Source: Bombyx mori (taxonomy: Eukaryota > Arthropoda > Insecta > Lepidoptera > Bombycidae). Taken from it: a stretch of 64,000 bases of DNA. The notes beneath the pieces were generated by a model. That model was not told where the DNA came from and did not search any database. It saw only the letters and a program-made list of their open reading frames with translations. Below are positions 21,756 through 33,932 of the stretch, piece by piece. The DNA is taken from contig NC_085129.1 in NCBI RefSeq assembly GCF_030269925.1, positions 14,623,501-14,687,500 on the forward strand, in the 5' to 3' direction. Position 1 is the first letter of the stretch, and each line of letters starts with the position of its first letter. The position numbers were made by a program, and so were the translations under genes.

Positions 21756-22687
21756 CCTTCTAGAAAATGTCAATCAATCGCTATCTGGTACCGCAATAAG
21801 AGCCTAAGCCGTATTGCCACCTTATCAAACGTTTGTTCCCGTAGATCTGTGTTCGGATTGTTGCAACGTCCCAGACTGTTCATTATTCGACCTAATCCAC
21901 TTAGCGAAGCGAAATCGGCTTGTTTACGCTCGCACCAGAAGTGCGGGGTTCGGGTCGTGGACTTGTTACGTTTCAGGATTAGGATTCGTCTGATCCTGGT
22001 TTTAAATGAGTTTTGCCCTCACCAGCTATACCGCTAAAGTTCAAAATCGCTGAAGAACCATTGATGTAGGTATTTAAAATACATGTATTAATTCTGAGGC
22101 TTTCCAAATAATCTACATACCAAACTTGACAGTTGACTCCTAGTTAAATTTTTAATAATATGTACAACATTTTTTTTTAATTTACACCTGAGCTTTAGAA
22201 TTGTAATTCTTGCATTGTTTTCGAGTAAAATTCTGAGTAATTTTCGATATTCTGTTCGGTTCAGATTTTAATCCTAGTTACTTGAATACCAACAAACTCA
22301 ACTGTGTCTAACATAAATAATAAGTTATCTTAAGATACAAAGCGAAGAAAAGTTTGAATGGAGAAGTTGGCGTTTCAAAGATTTCTCAAAAAAATATATT
22401 CCCAAGTCTCTTATATCTACCTGCTTCTTGATTATAAATTCATTTTGTATTGTACCAAAATATTTTATACGTTACTTGTGAAATAATCGCACAACAAAAA
22501 CTTTTTAAAGACACAATATACTTAATAGCGTTTAATTTTCGCAGCAGACAGAGAGCGCTTTACTTTGTACTATGACGTAACCGTTCAGGAGTAATCATTC
22601 GTTAAGGAAAAAAGACGGAAAATTCTCTCTGAACTCTCACAAAAAAAAAACGAACTGAACTTTATTAGATGTTTTTTTATAAATCTA
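21756..22687. other. AT-rich intergenic DNA, no gene seen
   Basis: No repeat family or gene recognised. Confidence 0.45.
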
Positions 22688-22689
22688 CT

Positions 22690-22891
22690 AACCGTACTCG
22701 CCCGCTTCGAATTAACATTATTACCTATTTATTGTCATTATTCCAACACTCATATAAATATTAGCCTATCCATTAAGTACATGTATTTTCTACATGGATA
22801 CCAAGTTTCAAGTCAATCGGATGCATGGTTTAGTAGTTATAACGCAACATCCGTAAAAACCACTGTATATTTATATAGGTATTAGTATGGA
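22690..22891 (-). mobile_element. Helitron-like element H3, copy 1
   Basis: Bounded by cgtactcgcccgcttcg at one end and tattagtatgga at the other, whose reverse is a Helitron-type TCCATACTAATA start. The interior (agcctatccattaagtacat, ggataccaagtttcaagt) is shared with 42013-42240. Confidence 0.65.
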
Positions 22892-23017
22892 TAGTACTAT
22901 GGATGTATAATAAATGAATATTTTTATTGGTAATACTTTTTCGGCCTAATAAAAGCGATTGCCTGGTTCTCAATCGCAAAGCGATCATACATTCCCATTT
23001 AAAGGGTGGAACAGCTG

Positions 23018-23112
23018 GTTTTTTTGCCCTTCTATAAGTGAGATGGTGAGTGATTACAATCGCCCATAGACGTCAGCAAAGCCAAAGGCAGAGCCAACCT
23101 GCTGCCTACCGG
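23018..23112 (-). mobile_element. LINE-B fragment, degenerate
   Basis: Keeps gagatggtgagtgattacaa, cgcccatagacgtcagcaaa and cagagccaacctgctgccta, in reverse orientation. Followed at 23130-23230 by SINE-like debris resembling 13970-14100. Confidence 0.6.
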
Positions 23113-23462
23113 AACCTGTTAACAAAATTGACCTCATATCTCAAGGTGGCATTCACGTTTCGATATCTAGCTCCCGACTCACTTAACACAAGATGGGCCG
23201 TAAACACGTTCGCCCACACGTGTACCCAATCAAAAAATGTAAATATCACCTGGAGGATCCATCGACAGGAGAATTATGTTAATTTACTTAATGTAACAAT
23301 CTAACAATACTGTATATAAGGCTTATGTACAAGGTAGACGCGGAGTCAAGTGGCTGGTGTAACCTTAGTAGGAGACGACGGTGTGATCGGCATATCGTAC
23401 TCCACAACCATCCTTTTAGATCCCCTACCATCGGTATTCCAGTAACGTAGGTAAACAGTAGG

Positions 23463-23690
23463 TTAACTGGTGGTAGGACCTCTTGTGAGTCGGAACGGGT
23501 AGGTACCACCACTCCGCCTATTTCAGCCGTGTAGCAGTAATGCGTTTCGGTTTGAAGGGTGGGGCAGCCGTTGTAACTATACTGAGACCTTAGAAGTCAT
23601 ATCTCAAGGTGGGTGGCAGCATTTACATTGTAGATGTCTATGGGCTCCGGTAACCACTTAACACCAGGTGGGCTTTGAGATCGTACATCC
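23463..23690 (+). mobile_element. Bm1 SINE, head-truncated
   Basis: Plus Bm1 from aactggtggtaggacctctt to ccacttaacaccaggtgggc. It lacks both the tRNA-like head and the final tail, and it abuts a different tRNA-derived SINE. Confidence 0.9.
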
Positions 23691-23925
23691 GAAGTTCCGA
23701 ACAACAACATTTGGACCGTCGGCCTACCGAGCAATAACACCGGCTCGGTGGAAGATCTTCCCTTTGTCCGCATATCTTTCCACATATAGATAATGAACAC
23801 CGAGACAATAAACAAACCTGTTTATCACGCAATGTTTGTCCGGTATGGGAATCGAACCCACGACCCCTAGGCACAACAGTCAGGGCCGGTAACTACCGAG
23901 TCAATCAACGCTTAACGTATTAGTA
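23691..23925 (-). mobile_element. Second tRNA-derived SINE family
   Basis: Read on the minus strand, a tRNA-like head (A-box-like gactcggtagttaccgg, B-box-like gggttcgattccc near 23850-23910) leads into a body that includes ccgagcc...ggccgacggtcc. Part of the same body (tcggtggaagatcttccttt) is seen at 40385-40545. Not Bm1. Confidence 0.55.
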
Positions 23926-24217
23926 ACGTAACATCTTCGAGTTACACGAGTAAAGGTTTCTTTGTAGCCCCGCGGGGTGGGGGGACGCCTCAACCCCCCA
24001 ATCGATACTAGGGAGATGTTCTTTGTTTGGATGATATAAAATCTCCAGTAGGTGTGGTCGTATCAGGGCTTTCGATGACATTACGGGGAGACGTTACATT
24101 TTACATTATTTATGGCGAAAGTTTGAATAGCATTTCAAAGAGAGGCCTTAGATTTTTTTTACTTATTGTTAAGCTATAATTTTCTGGTGACGATTTTGTT
24201 TAGTTTCAATTGAAGTT

Positions 24218-24365
24218 GGGTAGGCCTGCCATGAGGTCCGATCTATTGAGGTTCGTGGGAATCCACTGGGTGTGATCCGCGTGTAAGCGCTGGAAAGGTC
24301 GTTGTGGCGAGGCTTGGGGGAGGTCTATGTCCAGCAGTGGACGTCTGTGGGCTAGATAGAATGTG
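24218..24365 (+). mobile_element. LINE 3' end with RT-tail coding remnant
   Basis: Contains gtcgttgtggcgaggcttgg and gtccagcagtggacgtctgt. The frame remnant resembles the C-terminal W..LGEAYVQQWT-type peptide of lepidopteran endonuclease/reverse-transcriptase LINEs, as at 61.6 kb. Broken by stops. Confidence 0.6.
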
Positions 24366-25744
24366 TCGTCCAGTGGTCAAGAACTCTTTTCGTTATCAAT
24401 CGCTACGGATTTAATAAAAATCGCGTTTTTCCAGTCAGGAATCAAGCTCAATTCTCCGTGTTAACTATATCAGCGTCAACAAACCAACGAAGCAATCTAG
24501 AAAGTACAACATCACAACGTCCAATTTTTACCTAAAAGATTTAGGCAGCCTTGCGAAATTACAAAAATAAAATCAAACTTAACAAGACCTCCAACTTCAA
24601 CAGAATACCGTACGTAGGGAGCTATCTGTGCATTGGTTTTCGGGAATCTCGCTCTGTGATGGTCGCGCTATTGTGCTGATCCATTACTGAGATAGATGGA
24701 CCCTTATTGTAGGTACGGTCTGAGCCAAAACTTATTTATGTAATGGATGTTCCCGAATCTAAGTAATAACGTTGAAAGATTACTATTATTATTTTTTTGA
24801 GAATCTAGGAACGTTGTCGAATGTAACAAAATAAATAATGTTATGTAGCGAACTTTGAGTTTGTATTAGTCAAAGGTTTTAGTTAACATTTAGCTTTAGT
24901 AAGTTAATGGCCATGGAAAATTTGACTTTACGCGTAAAAACCTACGAACGATTCACGGTCTCAAATATATTCGGAAACTATACATTTTAAAGCCATCAAA
25001 ATAGTGGCTCTGCCTTGCGCCGTAACAATTGAACAATGGCCTATTCCCATAACTATCTCATAACCCACGCCGGAGCCGTACACCTAAATCCAGCCAAATA
25101 TAATCTTACCGCAACACAATGAGCCGTTTTGCATTTGTCAATTTGAAAGCAGAATCTTTAGACGCTACTGTTTCGCAACTATGTATTGTCGGGTGTTCTC
25201 GTTTAAAAACCAGCTCTAAGCCACGAGAGAAAGGTTCGGAGCCGGTTGAATTCGGTCGTGAAACTGTTGGAGTTAGTGCTGTGGGGCAGACAATGCGTAA
25301 TACGTTATGAGGCGGGATTTAGGCCGGAACTACACTGCATGGGTGGGCCAAGTACGTTCTACGATGTGATCGCAACAAAAGCCCTTCGCGAAAATATGTA
25401 CTTCGACTTTCGTACGGCGAATAGGTAGGGAAAATAAGCTGTAGTTATTTGCTGCTTCACGTGAACGTAGATTTCTAACACAGCGCAAGTTTGGGAGCTA
25501 TGTTTGGTCTAGATAATTCTTCTCTGGTTCAGTGTAGTTTATTTTTCACGGGCTTATCACATCGATTTGATAATTTAAAATATCACGATGATTAGGTACT
25601 GAAACAAACAAAAAAACTTTTTTTTTCAATCACTAGTGCGAATAGTAATGAAAGCGCTGTGTGGCTATCAAACATTGTATATATTTGTAACAAACGCATA
25701 TTCTTTAAAACTTCACGAGCGTCATCTGCCGTTCATCCTAATAC
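24366..25744. other. Intergenic DNA, repeat-poor
   Basis: No transposon core recognised. Two adjacent plus frames (25119-25310, 25246-25428) have somewhat gene-like composition but no identifiable domain. Confidence 0.4.
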
Positions 25745-26035
25745 AATAACCTGAAGAGCCAAGAACTGGACAAGGTTTTAAAGGGATTCGACAAAGAAAC
25801 CAACATCATTTCTGTAAATATCCTGAAAATAATACGAGAATTGCTGATGGTGAGACGCATTAAAAGCGGCACTGGTACCACCATCCGCTCATCTCGCGCG
25901 AAGACGTCATGTACTTCAATACGAAAGTTGGAGACGGTTTTGCAAACCAGTCGTCGACCTCATGGTGGTCCAGACACACGTGCGTCCGGTGTGACTCAAG
26001 CTTTACTTTCGCGCAGTATCGCTAGCTGTTTGACA
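25745..26035 (+). pseudogene. Possible decayed coding remnant, unknown
   Basis: A frame beginning after the stop near 25733 reads L-K-S-Q-E-L-D-K-V-L-K-G-F-D-K-E-T-N. About 40 codons later another frame takes over with a tryptophan- and cysteine-containing segment (SWWSRHTCVRCDSSF), ending in a TAG near 26012. The composition looks coding, but the frames do not join and I cannot name a family. It may be a pseudogene or old transposon ORF. Confidence 0.25.
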
Positions 26036-26604
26036 CGTCGCTTAGCTTGAATGATTTGTGCCGGGTCGAACTCCAGGCCTCGGTACGGGAATCGATCATT
26101 CTTGCGGTCCTGTTTAGACGCTGCGAGTCGTCATAACGTAACCGACAGGTTTATAGGTTCCCTGTAACTCGTCTTGTGCAATATTTATGTGTTTTGTAAC
26201 GAAACCCGCTTTTAGGGACGTAATGAATGTCAATGAAACGGAATTAAATTTAATACAAGATGATGATTGGAGATTTTTTTTTGTATTCATAAGAGATTTA
26301 CTATGAATCTCGCATGGTCACAGATGACTGAAGAATAAACGTTTTAATGTTTCATTAATATAAAAGTGTAGTTAGTGTAGTAAAATAATGTTGTTCCATT
26401 ACTCCACGCCTATACACTTTCTTGATTAATAAACGATATTTAACCCACAATCATTGGACGTTTAAATGGTCTTTGACATTTAAATACTCAACAGTATAAA
26501 AACAATATAACTTTAAAGTGAAGAGATAGAGCGGTTTTCATTAAAATTAAAATAAGATTTGGCCTAAAGGTCTTATAGTTACCAAGTCATAAAATCTTAA
26601 AAAA
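26036..26604. other. Intergenic DNA, nothing seen
   Basis: AT-rich with no recognised feature. Confidence 0.4.
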
Positions 26605-26606
26605 AA

Positions 26607-26960
26607 CAATCCATACTAATATTATAAATGCGAAAATAACTCTGTTTGTCTGTCTATCGACTCTATCGTCAGCTTCATTCCCGTGCCGTGAACAGCTCAC
26701 CTACTAGCCCGATGACGCTGATATGGTCTCTTTAGAACATCAGCTTAGATAGGATAAAACAATCTGTCTGTCGCGCTTTCACATCAAAACCACTGAACCG
26801 ATTGAAAAAATATTTATCACTAGTCTAGAGCCTGAGAAAGGACATAGAACACTTTTTAATGCGAAAAAAAAGTTGTAATGGGTTGAAAGGGAGGGATGAA
26901 AAGTTGTATGGAGGTATCGTTATTTTTAAAGATAAAAGCTTGAAACTCATTTTTAGGCTG
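26607..26960 (+). mobile_element. Helitron-like element with nested LINE-A scrap
   Basis: Starts TCCATACTAATATTATAAAT then gtttgtctgtc, a common 5' end of lepidopteran Helitron-type repeats, with aaaccactgaaccgattgaa further in. 26690-26755 (agctcacctactagcccgat, tcagcttagatagg) is a piece of LINE-A tail inserted within it. The 3' terminus is not clear. Confidence 0.55.
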
Positions 26961-28594
26961 TGGATTCTATATATATGACACTAAGCATACACATCAAAAT
27001 AAATAACACATAGGCACAATAACACATTTATAAAAATATAGTGGGAATTACCCAAAATATAAAGATAACTCAAGTAAGAAGAAAAAAATCTGTCATCTGC
27101 GAGCTATTTTTGCGTGAGCCGCAAAAATCGTTAGAGTTACACGTATATAATGTAAACTCGAAATATTTCTCTTAAATAGTCCTACGAAAAAGCCCGTAAC
27201 AGCAAATATCCATCTTTTATTTGTAAGCCATTAGCGTATATATATTTCTTATTTGTAAGCCATTATCGTCAAAATAATAAACCGTTTAATATAAGAAGAG
27301 AAAAAAATTTGATTTTTTGTTTGTTACGTTCTTTTTCTATTGTGTTTGTTACTGTCAGGACCAGATTAGTATAAAAGATTCAATAAAGCTAACACTAAAT
27401 TACAGTTCCCGCGGGCTGATACTACTAGTTGACTAACTACTGAACTAGTTGAGTAAATAAAACAAAACAAAATAATAATAAAAACCTCACTGCTAATAGT
27501 GATAGTTCCCGCCACAAATTCCTGTCAAATTTTCGTTTAATCCATAGATAAAATAAAAATGTTTAATGAAAAATCATCATCATCAAAATCATAGTATCCT
27601 AATTCAGTTGACTACTTTTGAAATTACCAATTCGAATTGGAATTCCTTTAACTAGCTAGTAATTTCATGTGCGATTAGACTGAGCCCCGACGGCCATACG
27701 GACAGCCTAACTAACCGTGCTGAAGGGGTAGAAACGAGTTTGTAATCAAGTACATACATTTTTTGGTCATCGATCGAGGTAGTTGATATTTCGGTCATTC
27801 TTTGCATCGATTTTTTTTTAATACCAGATAAATGGTTTTTATCATAGTTTGTAGAATACTCGGGCGTGATAGTAGCTGCTTGTTGTTTCCCGAATTTATT
27901 TGTATATGTTCGATATATTTTTGAAAACGATTTGTTGAATCACGTGGGATGGAGTATTTGTGGATGCGACCTTCGGCAGTGCCGAAACGGGAATAAATCA
28001 TGGTATGCATGTTATGCTAAACAGCATAATATCATCCATTACCCAAACTAAGCAATTTTAGTTTTACGAGATGTATCCCAGAGATTTTACTCGCGTGAAA
28101 TTTGAAATTCAGTAATAACGAAGCAAGTTGCATTTTCCTCTATCAGTCAATTTGCAGAACAGTTTGCACGTAAAATCAGAAATCAACGAACACATTGTCG
28201 AATTTATTATTATGTTAGTGTGATTTATTGTGTTTATTAATATTTCCGTTATTTAAACATTAATTTCGGCTAATTATTTGCGTGCATCTTATATAAGAGT
28301 GTAATCTTATCGAACGATTATAGCCTCACCAGGATGCCGAAGACCAGGTAAAGTGCAGGAGCTTAAGTAGAACAGCGGACCGTCGCACTAGACAAAGAAA
28401 ACGCTAGGAAGAAGAAGAAGATTCTTATCGAACGAACAGTAAAATCGCTCTCTAAGAACTCTGAATTAAACAAACTAAATAACACAAATCTAGTGCTTAC
28501 TTATTAAACTTGTGTCTGACTCATTAGTACAAACTAGTGTCCGCAATATGCAGTTTCTTCCGTGCCGAGTGTCAGTTGCATTGCATTTAATCTA
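26961..28594. other. AT-rich intergenic DNA, no gene seen
   Basis: Repeat-poor by eye. A short local duplication (tatttgtaagccatta) occurs at about 27219 and 27250. No gene supported. Confidence 0.45.
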
Positions 28595-28888
28595 TCTATA
28601 TACCTACATAAAAATGAATTGCTGTTCGTTAGTCTCGCTAAAACTCGTGAACGGCTGGACCTATTTGGCTAATTTTGGTCTTGAATTATTTGTGGAAGTC
28701 CAGAGAAGGTTTAAAAGATGAATAAATATGAAAATGCCCAGAATTAAATAAAAATAACAATTTTGTTTTTCCTTTGATGTGTCCCCCGTCGGACGGATTC
28801 CTTTTGTTTGTTTTAAGTCTATTTTATACAATAGTTTAGGTCTTTTATTTATCGATTGAGCCACTACGAAGTCTGCCGGGTCAGCTAG
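28595..28888 (+). mobile_element. Helitron-like element H2, copy 2
   Basis: Closely matches 15439-15740 and ends gtctgccgggtcagCTAG, then T, the expected Helitron 3' end and host base. The 104-residue minus frame across it is a repeat shadow. Confidence 0.75.
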
Positions 28889-29390
28889 TAACCAATACAT
28901 TTTTAGAGGTTTTTTAGTTTTAAATAGTCTGGCTGTTTCAATTACATAACCTGTATCCGTCTGAATAACGTTCAATTAAACTATCTCCCAAATGAAGCAG
29001 AACCAAACGTCCTATCAAATGGACGAGACTAAAAACGAAGCTCCTGACTCAGGGCGTTGCGGTGGAAAGGCCTTTAGGGTATACCAGCTATCCATCCATC
29101 CTAAAAACAAACTTAAAACCGTAGTCGAACGATCGATTCGCGTACATATCTAGGTTTTGTTGAATGCAGCGTGGAGGACGTTAGCACAAAGGGTTTGTAG
29201 GATGCAAATGTCGTTGTATTGTGCGAGGACATTCACAAAGGGACGTTCGGACTGAACGCGGGCCTTCCGCAGTTACGCGATGTTTTGTTATCGGTTTCTC
29301 TGTGGTCTGAGTTATAAGAGATTTGTTTTAAAAAATAATAAGTTTAGAGTCACTTGGGGAGTGCTCTGAGGAATTGTGTGAGATGATTCC
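28889..29390. other. Intergenic DNA, nothing seen
   Basis: No gene or repeat core recognised. Confidence 0.4.
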
Positions 29391-29665
29391 AGCATCTCCT
29401 TTTTAACATCCATACTACCTGGAGCCACTGCGTTCATCCACAGTGCGTTTCCAGAGACCTTTTTTTGCCACGTACCATCTGGCTTTGCAATGAGCTCCCC
29501 TCCACGTGTTTCCCGAGCGCTATGACATGTCCTTCTAACGAGGCTTATGGTATTAAACGGTAGGCAGCGGCTTGGCTCTGCCCCTGGCATTGCTGACGTC
29601 CATGAGCGACGGTAACCACTCTTCATCAGGTAGGCCGCATGCTCGTCTGCCTAAACGACAGAAAA
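29391..29665 (+). mobile_element. LINE-B 3' end, extended copy
   Basis: Contains tactacctggagccactgcg, cacagtgcgtttccagagac and gctcccctccacgtgtttcc, then the standard LINE-B tail from cggtaggcagcggcttggct to gctcgtctgcctaaacgaca and an A-run. Colinear with 56565-56832. Confidence 0.75.
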
Positions 29666-30027
29666 AAAATTTTAAATACTAAAAAATAGTCACGCTCGTG
29701 ATCGTTGCAAAAATAAAAACGACACAGCAAATTTTGGATAAGTGTAAGTTCATTCTTACGTCATTATTCAGAAAGCTACGAGCGGGAATTATACGTGTAG
29801 GAGCATAGATTTTGTTTGCGGATGGTAAAGTAAATAAAAATCTGAAACACTTAGCTTCTAAATACTCCTGAAATCACCAAGGTTCGCCATTGACGTCATA
29901 AAAGTAATAGCGACCAGCTTACAAGGAGTTCTCGTTGAGTTTTATGACGTAATGTGTGCTCACGTCTTTTTATTGGGACAAATTGAAGTGACCCATCTTT
30001 TTATTCCATGAATGAGTACTAGTACTA
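29666..30027. other. Intergenic DNA with inverted TGACGT words
   Basis: No gene. TGACGTCATAAAA near 29893 and TTTTATGACGTAA near 29939 form an inverted pair about 30 bases apart. Function unknown. Confidence 0.4.
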
Positions 30028-30140
30028 AATTGTGATCGGAGCCCATAGAATGTGAATACCGCGACTTGTCTTCAGACATGAAGTCCAAGCCTCTATAGTA
30101 TTGATAACGGCACCCACCCTTCTAATCGAAATGCATGATT
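30028..30140 (-). mobile_element. Degenerate Bm1 fragment
   Basis: Reverse Bm1 words survive with many changes (ggagcccatagaatgtgaat, ggcacccacccttctaat, gaaatgcatgattgcttca). Confidence 0.5.
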
Positions 30141-30349
30141 GCTTCAACTGATTTTGCAAATGATTTTGAATGAGCACACTGCATAACCGAATCGTTTGAT
30201 ACGCATGCACCGGACACCATATCTTGCAGTCAAAAGTCAATAAAGTACCTGATTTTAATAGTATCCAGAGTTCAAAGTAAATGCATTAGCATGATGGCCA
30301 CAATAATAACCATATAAGATCGAGTTCGGCGGTTTGTCAAAGTTTTTTT

Positions 30350-30425
30350 TTATTTATTCTTGTAGGCAGACTAGCATACAGCTCACCTGATTATGAGTGG
30401 CAGAGCCAAGTCACTACTTGCCGTT
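30350..30425 (-). mobile_element. LINE-B fragment with internal deletion
   Basis: cttgtaggcagactagcata joins directly to gagtggcagagccaagtcac, so the middle of the unit is deleted. Confidence 0.6.
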
Positions 30426-30856
30426 TATTTTGTAAGGCATGTACATGTAACGCTAGCAGCTTCTAAATTGCCCCACAACCACACATAGTCTGTTAAATTC
30501 CTTTGTTCGCGCAGCAGTTTAGCGAAAGCAATTTCATGTTTTACGGCAACAAGAGATATGAAGAGCTGGATTCGTGCAAAAACCGATACGAAGAACGCTA
30601 ACTTGAATGCGTAGTAAAATAACGTTTACTATGTCCGCTTACCTTGATATGGGCTCGGCTGTTTTATTAACGTAATATACTTGCAAACGAGCAAGGAGTC
30701 ACTAACTGCAACACGTATTAAATTATTGTCGGGTATTTCGGCGTTGAAGAAATCACCAGAGATTGCACGAGCAACATCCATGATCACAGATATCGTGTAA
30801 TAAAAATAAAAGCTGCAGAATTTGTAGAGTTACATGTGAAGTTGTTTTGAAGTCAT
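30426..30856. other. Intergenic DNA, nothing seen
   Basis: No gene or repeat core recognised. Confidence 0.4.
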
Positions 30857-30945
30857 CGTGGCCTAAAGGATAAGACGCCCGGTGCATTCGTATCTAGCGA
30901 TGCAACCCCGTTCGAATCCCGCAGGCGGGTATAAATTTTTGTAGG
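30857..30945 (+). mobile_element. Bm1 tRNA-like head (solo)
   Basis: gtggcctaaaggataagacg and gttcgaatcccgcaggcggg are the A- and B-box regions of the Bm1 head. They match the heads of the full-length copies at 32.4 and 38.9 kb (reverse). The body is absent. It is not called a tRNA gene because it is a SINE head. Confidence 0.75.
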
Positions 30946-31365
30946 TGTGCGTGTCTCTGTAAGTTGATTCAATCGTAGCCGTCAGCTAGCGAAGACTAGG
31001 GTGTTGTCAACACAGCCACCCAGATTTCAAATGAGGTTAAGACTTGTCTATGCGCACAAAAACTACCAAAAAAGAAATCGGTCAACGAGCACTACTGCAA
31101 CCGCACCGACACTTCTCTCGCAGCAACCTTACGCACCAACACCTGTGTACCTGTACATTGTCACGGCCGTTATTTCAAATATAATTTGGAAGGAAAAATA
31201 AAACATTCATTTCGTTTATACACCACTGCTTGCCTCCTCTTCCTCGCCAACAGACTTCCATCTTTTTGCATTCGATACTTGTGTATCGTCAATACAGCCA
31301 CTTAGATTTCATATGAGGTTGAAATTCCCGTCTTTTTGCAGTAGACAGTCATGGTTTGTCTGGAT
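30946..31365. other. Intergenic DNA with a ~35-bp duplicated motif
   Basis: A motif like tcaacacagccacccagatt at about 31000 recurs at about 31290 (tcaatacagccacttagatt), and both are followed by tca(a/t)atgaggtt. No gene supported. The frame at 31001-31201 overlaps the first motif. Confidence 0.4.
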
Positions 31366-31605
31366 AGCTATTCTTGTAGCCTAAACGATAAAACATCAGA
31401 TATATAATTATATTAAGCGATGTGACAATACCGGTCTTCAATTCCCGCAGGCAGGTACCAATCTTCAAATTTACAAACATCCATACGATTGAGACACAAA
31501 CCTTGGGCTAGATGTCGTCATCCGCATTGCGTTGTCTATGGGCTCCGGTGACCACTTAATACCAAATGGCCCGTGAGCTCTTTCTCCCGTATGAGCAATG
31601 AAAAA
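31366..31605 (+). mobile_element. Degenerate Bm1 with head and tail
   Basis: Degenerate head (gtagcctaaacgataaaaca, caattcccgcaggcaggtac) then the tail block (ttgtctatgggctccggtga, cacttaataccaaatggccc). The middle is lost. Confidence 0.6.
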
Positions 31606-31965
31606 ACAAGCTTTTTAGCAAGATATTTATGATTGAAGTCTCTATTGTGCTTTACGATATTGTACGATACGAAGAAACGGAAGAATTATGAAATAAAATC
31701 AAACCCTTAGTAAATTAACTCTATCATTTTAACCAGAGAACAGCTATATTAATTAGTGTGCGCGCCAAATCCTACGTCCACACAGTAAGGTTTGTTGTTA
31801 CAACGCATTAATGCTTATTGAACGGTAATGCAAACAAGCGAGGCGCCTCCCGGGGTAGGGGAAGTTGTTCATAGCTATCGTTCCCGATGTACCACGGCTT
31901 TTATAACTATAGTTTTCATGCCGAATATATACGACCTTTATGACACGCTTTTATTAGCTTGGTTT

Positions 31966-32005
31966 GACTGACTCAATGGTGCAGTAGTTGGCGGACCTAA
32001 TTGTT
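31966..32005 (+). mobile_element. SINE head interrupted by Bm1
   Basis: gactcaatggtgcagtagtt resembles the tRNA-like head at 12300-12372 and is cut off where the T-run of a full-length Bm1 begins. This is consistent with Bm1 insertion into an older SINE. Confidence 0.45.
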
Positions 32006-32452
32006 TTTTTTTTATTACTTAGGTTGATGGACCAGCTCACGGCCCACCTGGTGTTAAGTGGTTACCGAATCCCATAGACATATGCAACGTAAATTCCGCC
32101 ACCCACCTTAAGACATAAGTTCTGAGGTCTCAGTATAGTTACAACGGCTGCCTCACCCTTCAAACCGAAACGCATTACCTACTGCTTCACAGCAGAAACA
32201 GGCAGAATGGTGATACCTAACCGTGCGGACTCACAAGAGGTCCTACCGCCAGTAATTACGCAAATTATAATTTTGCGGGTTTTGATTTTTATTACACGGT
32301 GTTATTCCTTCACCGTGCGGTGGAAGTAAATCGTAAACATTTGTTAAGTACGTATTTCATTAGAAAAATTGGTACCCGCCTGCGGGATTCGAACACCGGT
32401 GCATCGCTCGATACGAATGCAACGGACGTCTTATCCTTTAGGCCACGACGAC
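32006..32452 (-). mobile_element. Full-length Bm1 SINE
   Basis: Reverse orientation, about 450 bp. It has the poly-A complement, tail, body, the attacgcaaattataatttt junction, the cggtgaaggaataac-type middle (reverse) and the complete tRNA-like head with gggattcgaac (B box, reverse) and ggccacgacgactt. A good reference copy for the family. Confidence 0.9.
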
Positions 32453-32905
32453 TTCAACTTCAACTATAACGTTTATAATACTAAAAAAAAATTTAACATA
32501 ATAAAATTGATCCACTAGAATCGCCATTAGAAACTAGACTACCTGATTACAACTATTTACTTTGTAACACAATCTCGTATCGTCTCACACAACGAGAACG
32601 GTACCTCGGATTAGTTTTGCCGCGTCAAATAGCGTGTGTACGGGTTTATTTTGGTCGTGTTAATGCAGTCGTCGCGCTGAGATTCCAGAGACTCTGTCAT
32701 CACCTACTACGAGTAGTAAGTAACGGGGGTTGTAGCAATTTTAATGAAAATTTTATGTTTATGCTTTTAGTTTTTCAAGAGAAGCCAAGCATTTTAAATT
32801 GGGTATTTATTGGCTTAATTATCTTTTAAATGAAACGAACAAAAATCGCTTAATTTGTTTTCGTCTTCGGAAAGTATAGATAAGATAGTCGAAACTTCTG
32901 GAGTG
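32453..32905. other. Intergenic DNA, nothing seen
   Basis: No gene or repeat core recognised. A short plus frame at 32617-32829 has no features. Confidence 0.4.
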
Positions 32906-33030
32906 GCGACCTCGTATTGGACCGCGTAGGTTGGCACCTGCTAAGAGTCCCGGGGCTTCCCTGGATGCAGGCTGCACAAGTCCGGTTATTATGGCGAACC
33001 TTGCGGGCAGACCTACGTCTGGACGACCGT
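32906..33030 (+). mobile_element. LINE 3' end with RT-tail remnant
   Basis: ggatgcaggctgcacaagtc and a remnant W-M-Q-A-A-Q...L-W-R-T-L-R peptide match the C-terminal tail of lepidopteran endonuclease/RT LINEs. It ends in an A-run. Confidence 0.55.
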
Positions 33031-33754
33031 GGCCTGAAAAAAAAATATTTTTTTCGCCTTCCGTTTCTTCGTATCTGTCCATGTATCAGTCTATTTATTT
33101 ATTCTCTCCGGTAACTATTGATACCATATACTTATGTTAAATTTAGTTGAATCATATTAGCTGCCAATAACAGGTTAGGTGGGTTCTGCATTCATGTCGT
33201 GTTGCCTATGCAGTCCAGTAATCAAAGATCTCCATCTATTGAATCCGAAAAAAAGCCTTAGTATTTATATAGGCCATGAAAGACACCAAGACCCCCTCTG
33301 CTGAGGGTGCAGGCTTTCTCCATAAGATGCCGCATAGTAAGCAATCCTTTTATAGAAAACAATGTGATTCCGAAAGTCGAATTTTCGCAATTAATTCCCA
33401 ACGGATTGAATAAAAACAAATAATACATTTATTTGTGAATACATATATCGTAATATATATCGTATTGAGCCGTCACACGTCGCCACATCCGACACCCCCG
33501 TTGCTGTCAACTGTCAATCACAGGAGTAAGCGGATTTGCGCGCCCGTCTTCTTTCTATAGCTATAAGTGCTAAATCATGAGCGATAGCGTTTCTATATTT
33601 ATCTGGTATTTATTGGCTTTTTAAAGATCATTAGCGTTGTTTGGCTTCTTAGTATAACAGTATATCATTTGCGCAGTGAATACCACCATCCTACACGTTT
33701 CTGGCTCGAAATGCTCATATTATATAGAAGGTAAGACTGCCGTTGTATAAATAA
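33031..33754. other. Intergenic DNA, nothing seen
   Basis: No gene or repeat core recognised. Confidence 0.4.
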
Positions 33755-33932
33755 CCTCTGAGTTTCTCGCCAGATCTTCTCAGTGAGTTGGGATTCCAAT
33801 CCGGTGGTAGATTCAACGAAGCACTATTCTTGCTAGGGCTATTGTTAGATCTCTCAGATTGAGCTCATGAGCTCCCCTACCCGTCCGCAAGAAGCTGGAA
33901 TAGCAGGGAATAGGTACGGAAAAAAACTATAA
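33755..33932 (+). mobile_element. LINE-A 3' end
   Basis: Plus orientation, from gagtttctcgccagatcttc through ggtggtagattcaacgaagc to ggaataggtacgg and an A-run. Confidence 0.75.

Noticed and set aside
23830..23925. Possible minus-strand tRNA gene with a good B box
   Set aside because: It continues into a SINE body shared with another locus, and no convincing acceptor-stem pairing was found.
30857..30945. Possible tRNA gene
   Set aside because: It matches the tRNA-like head of Bm1 seen at 32.4 and 38.9 kb, so it is a SINE remnant.
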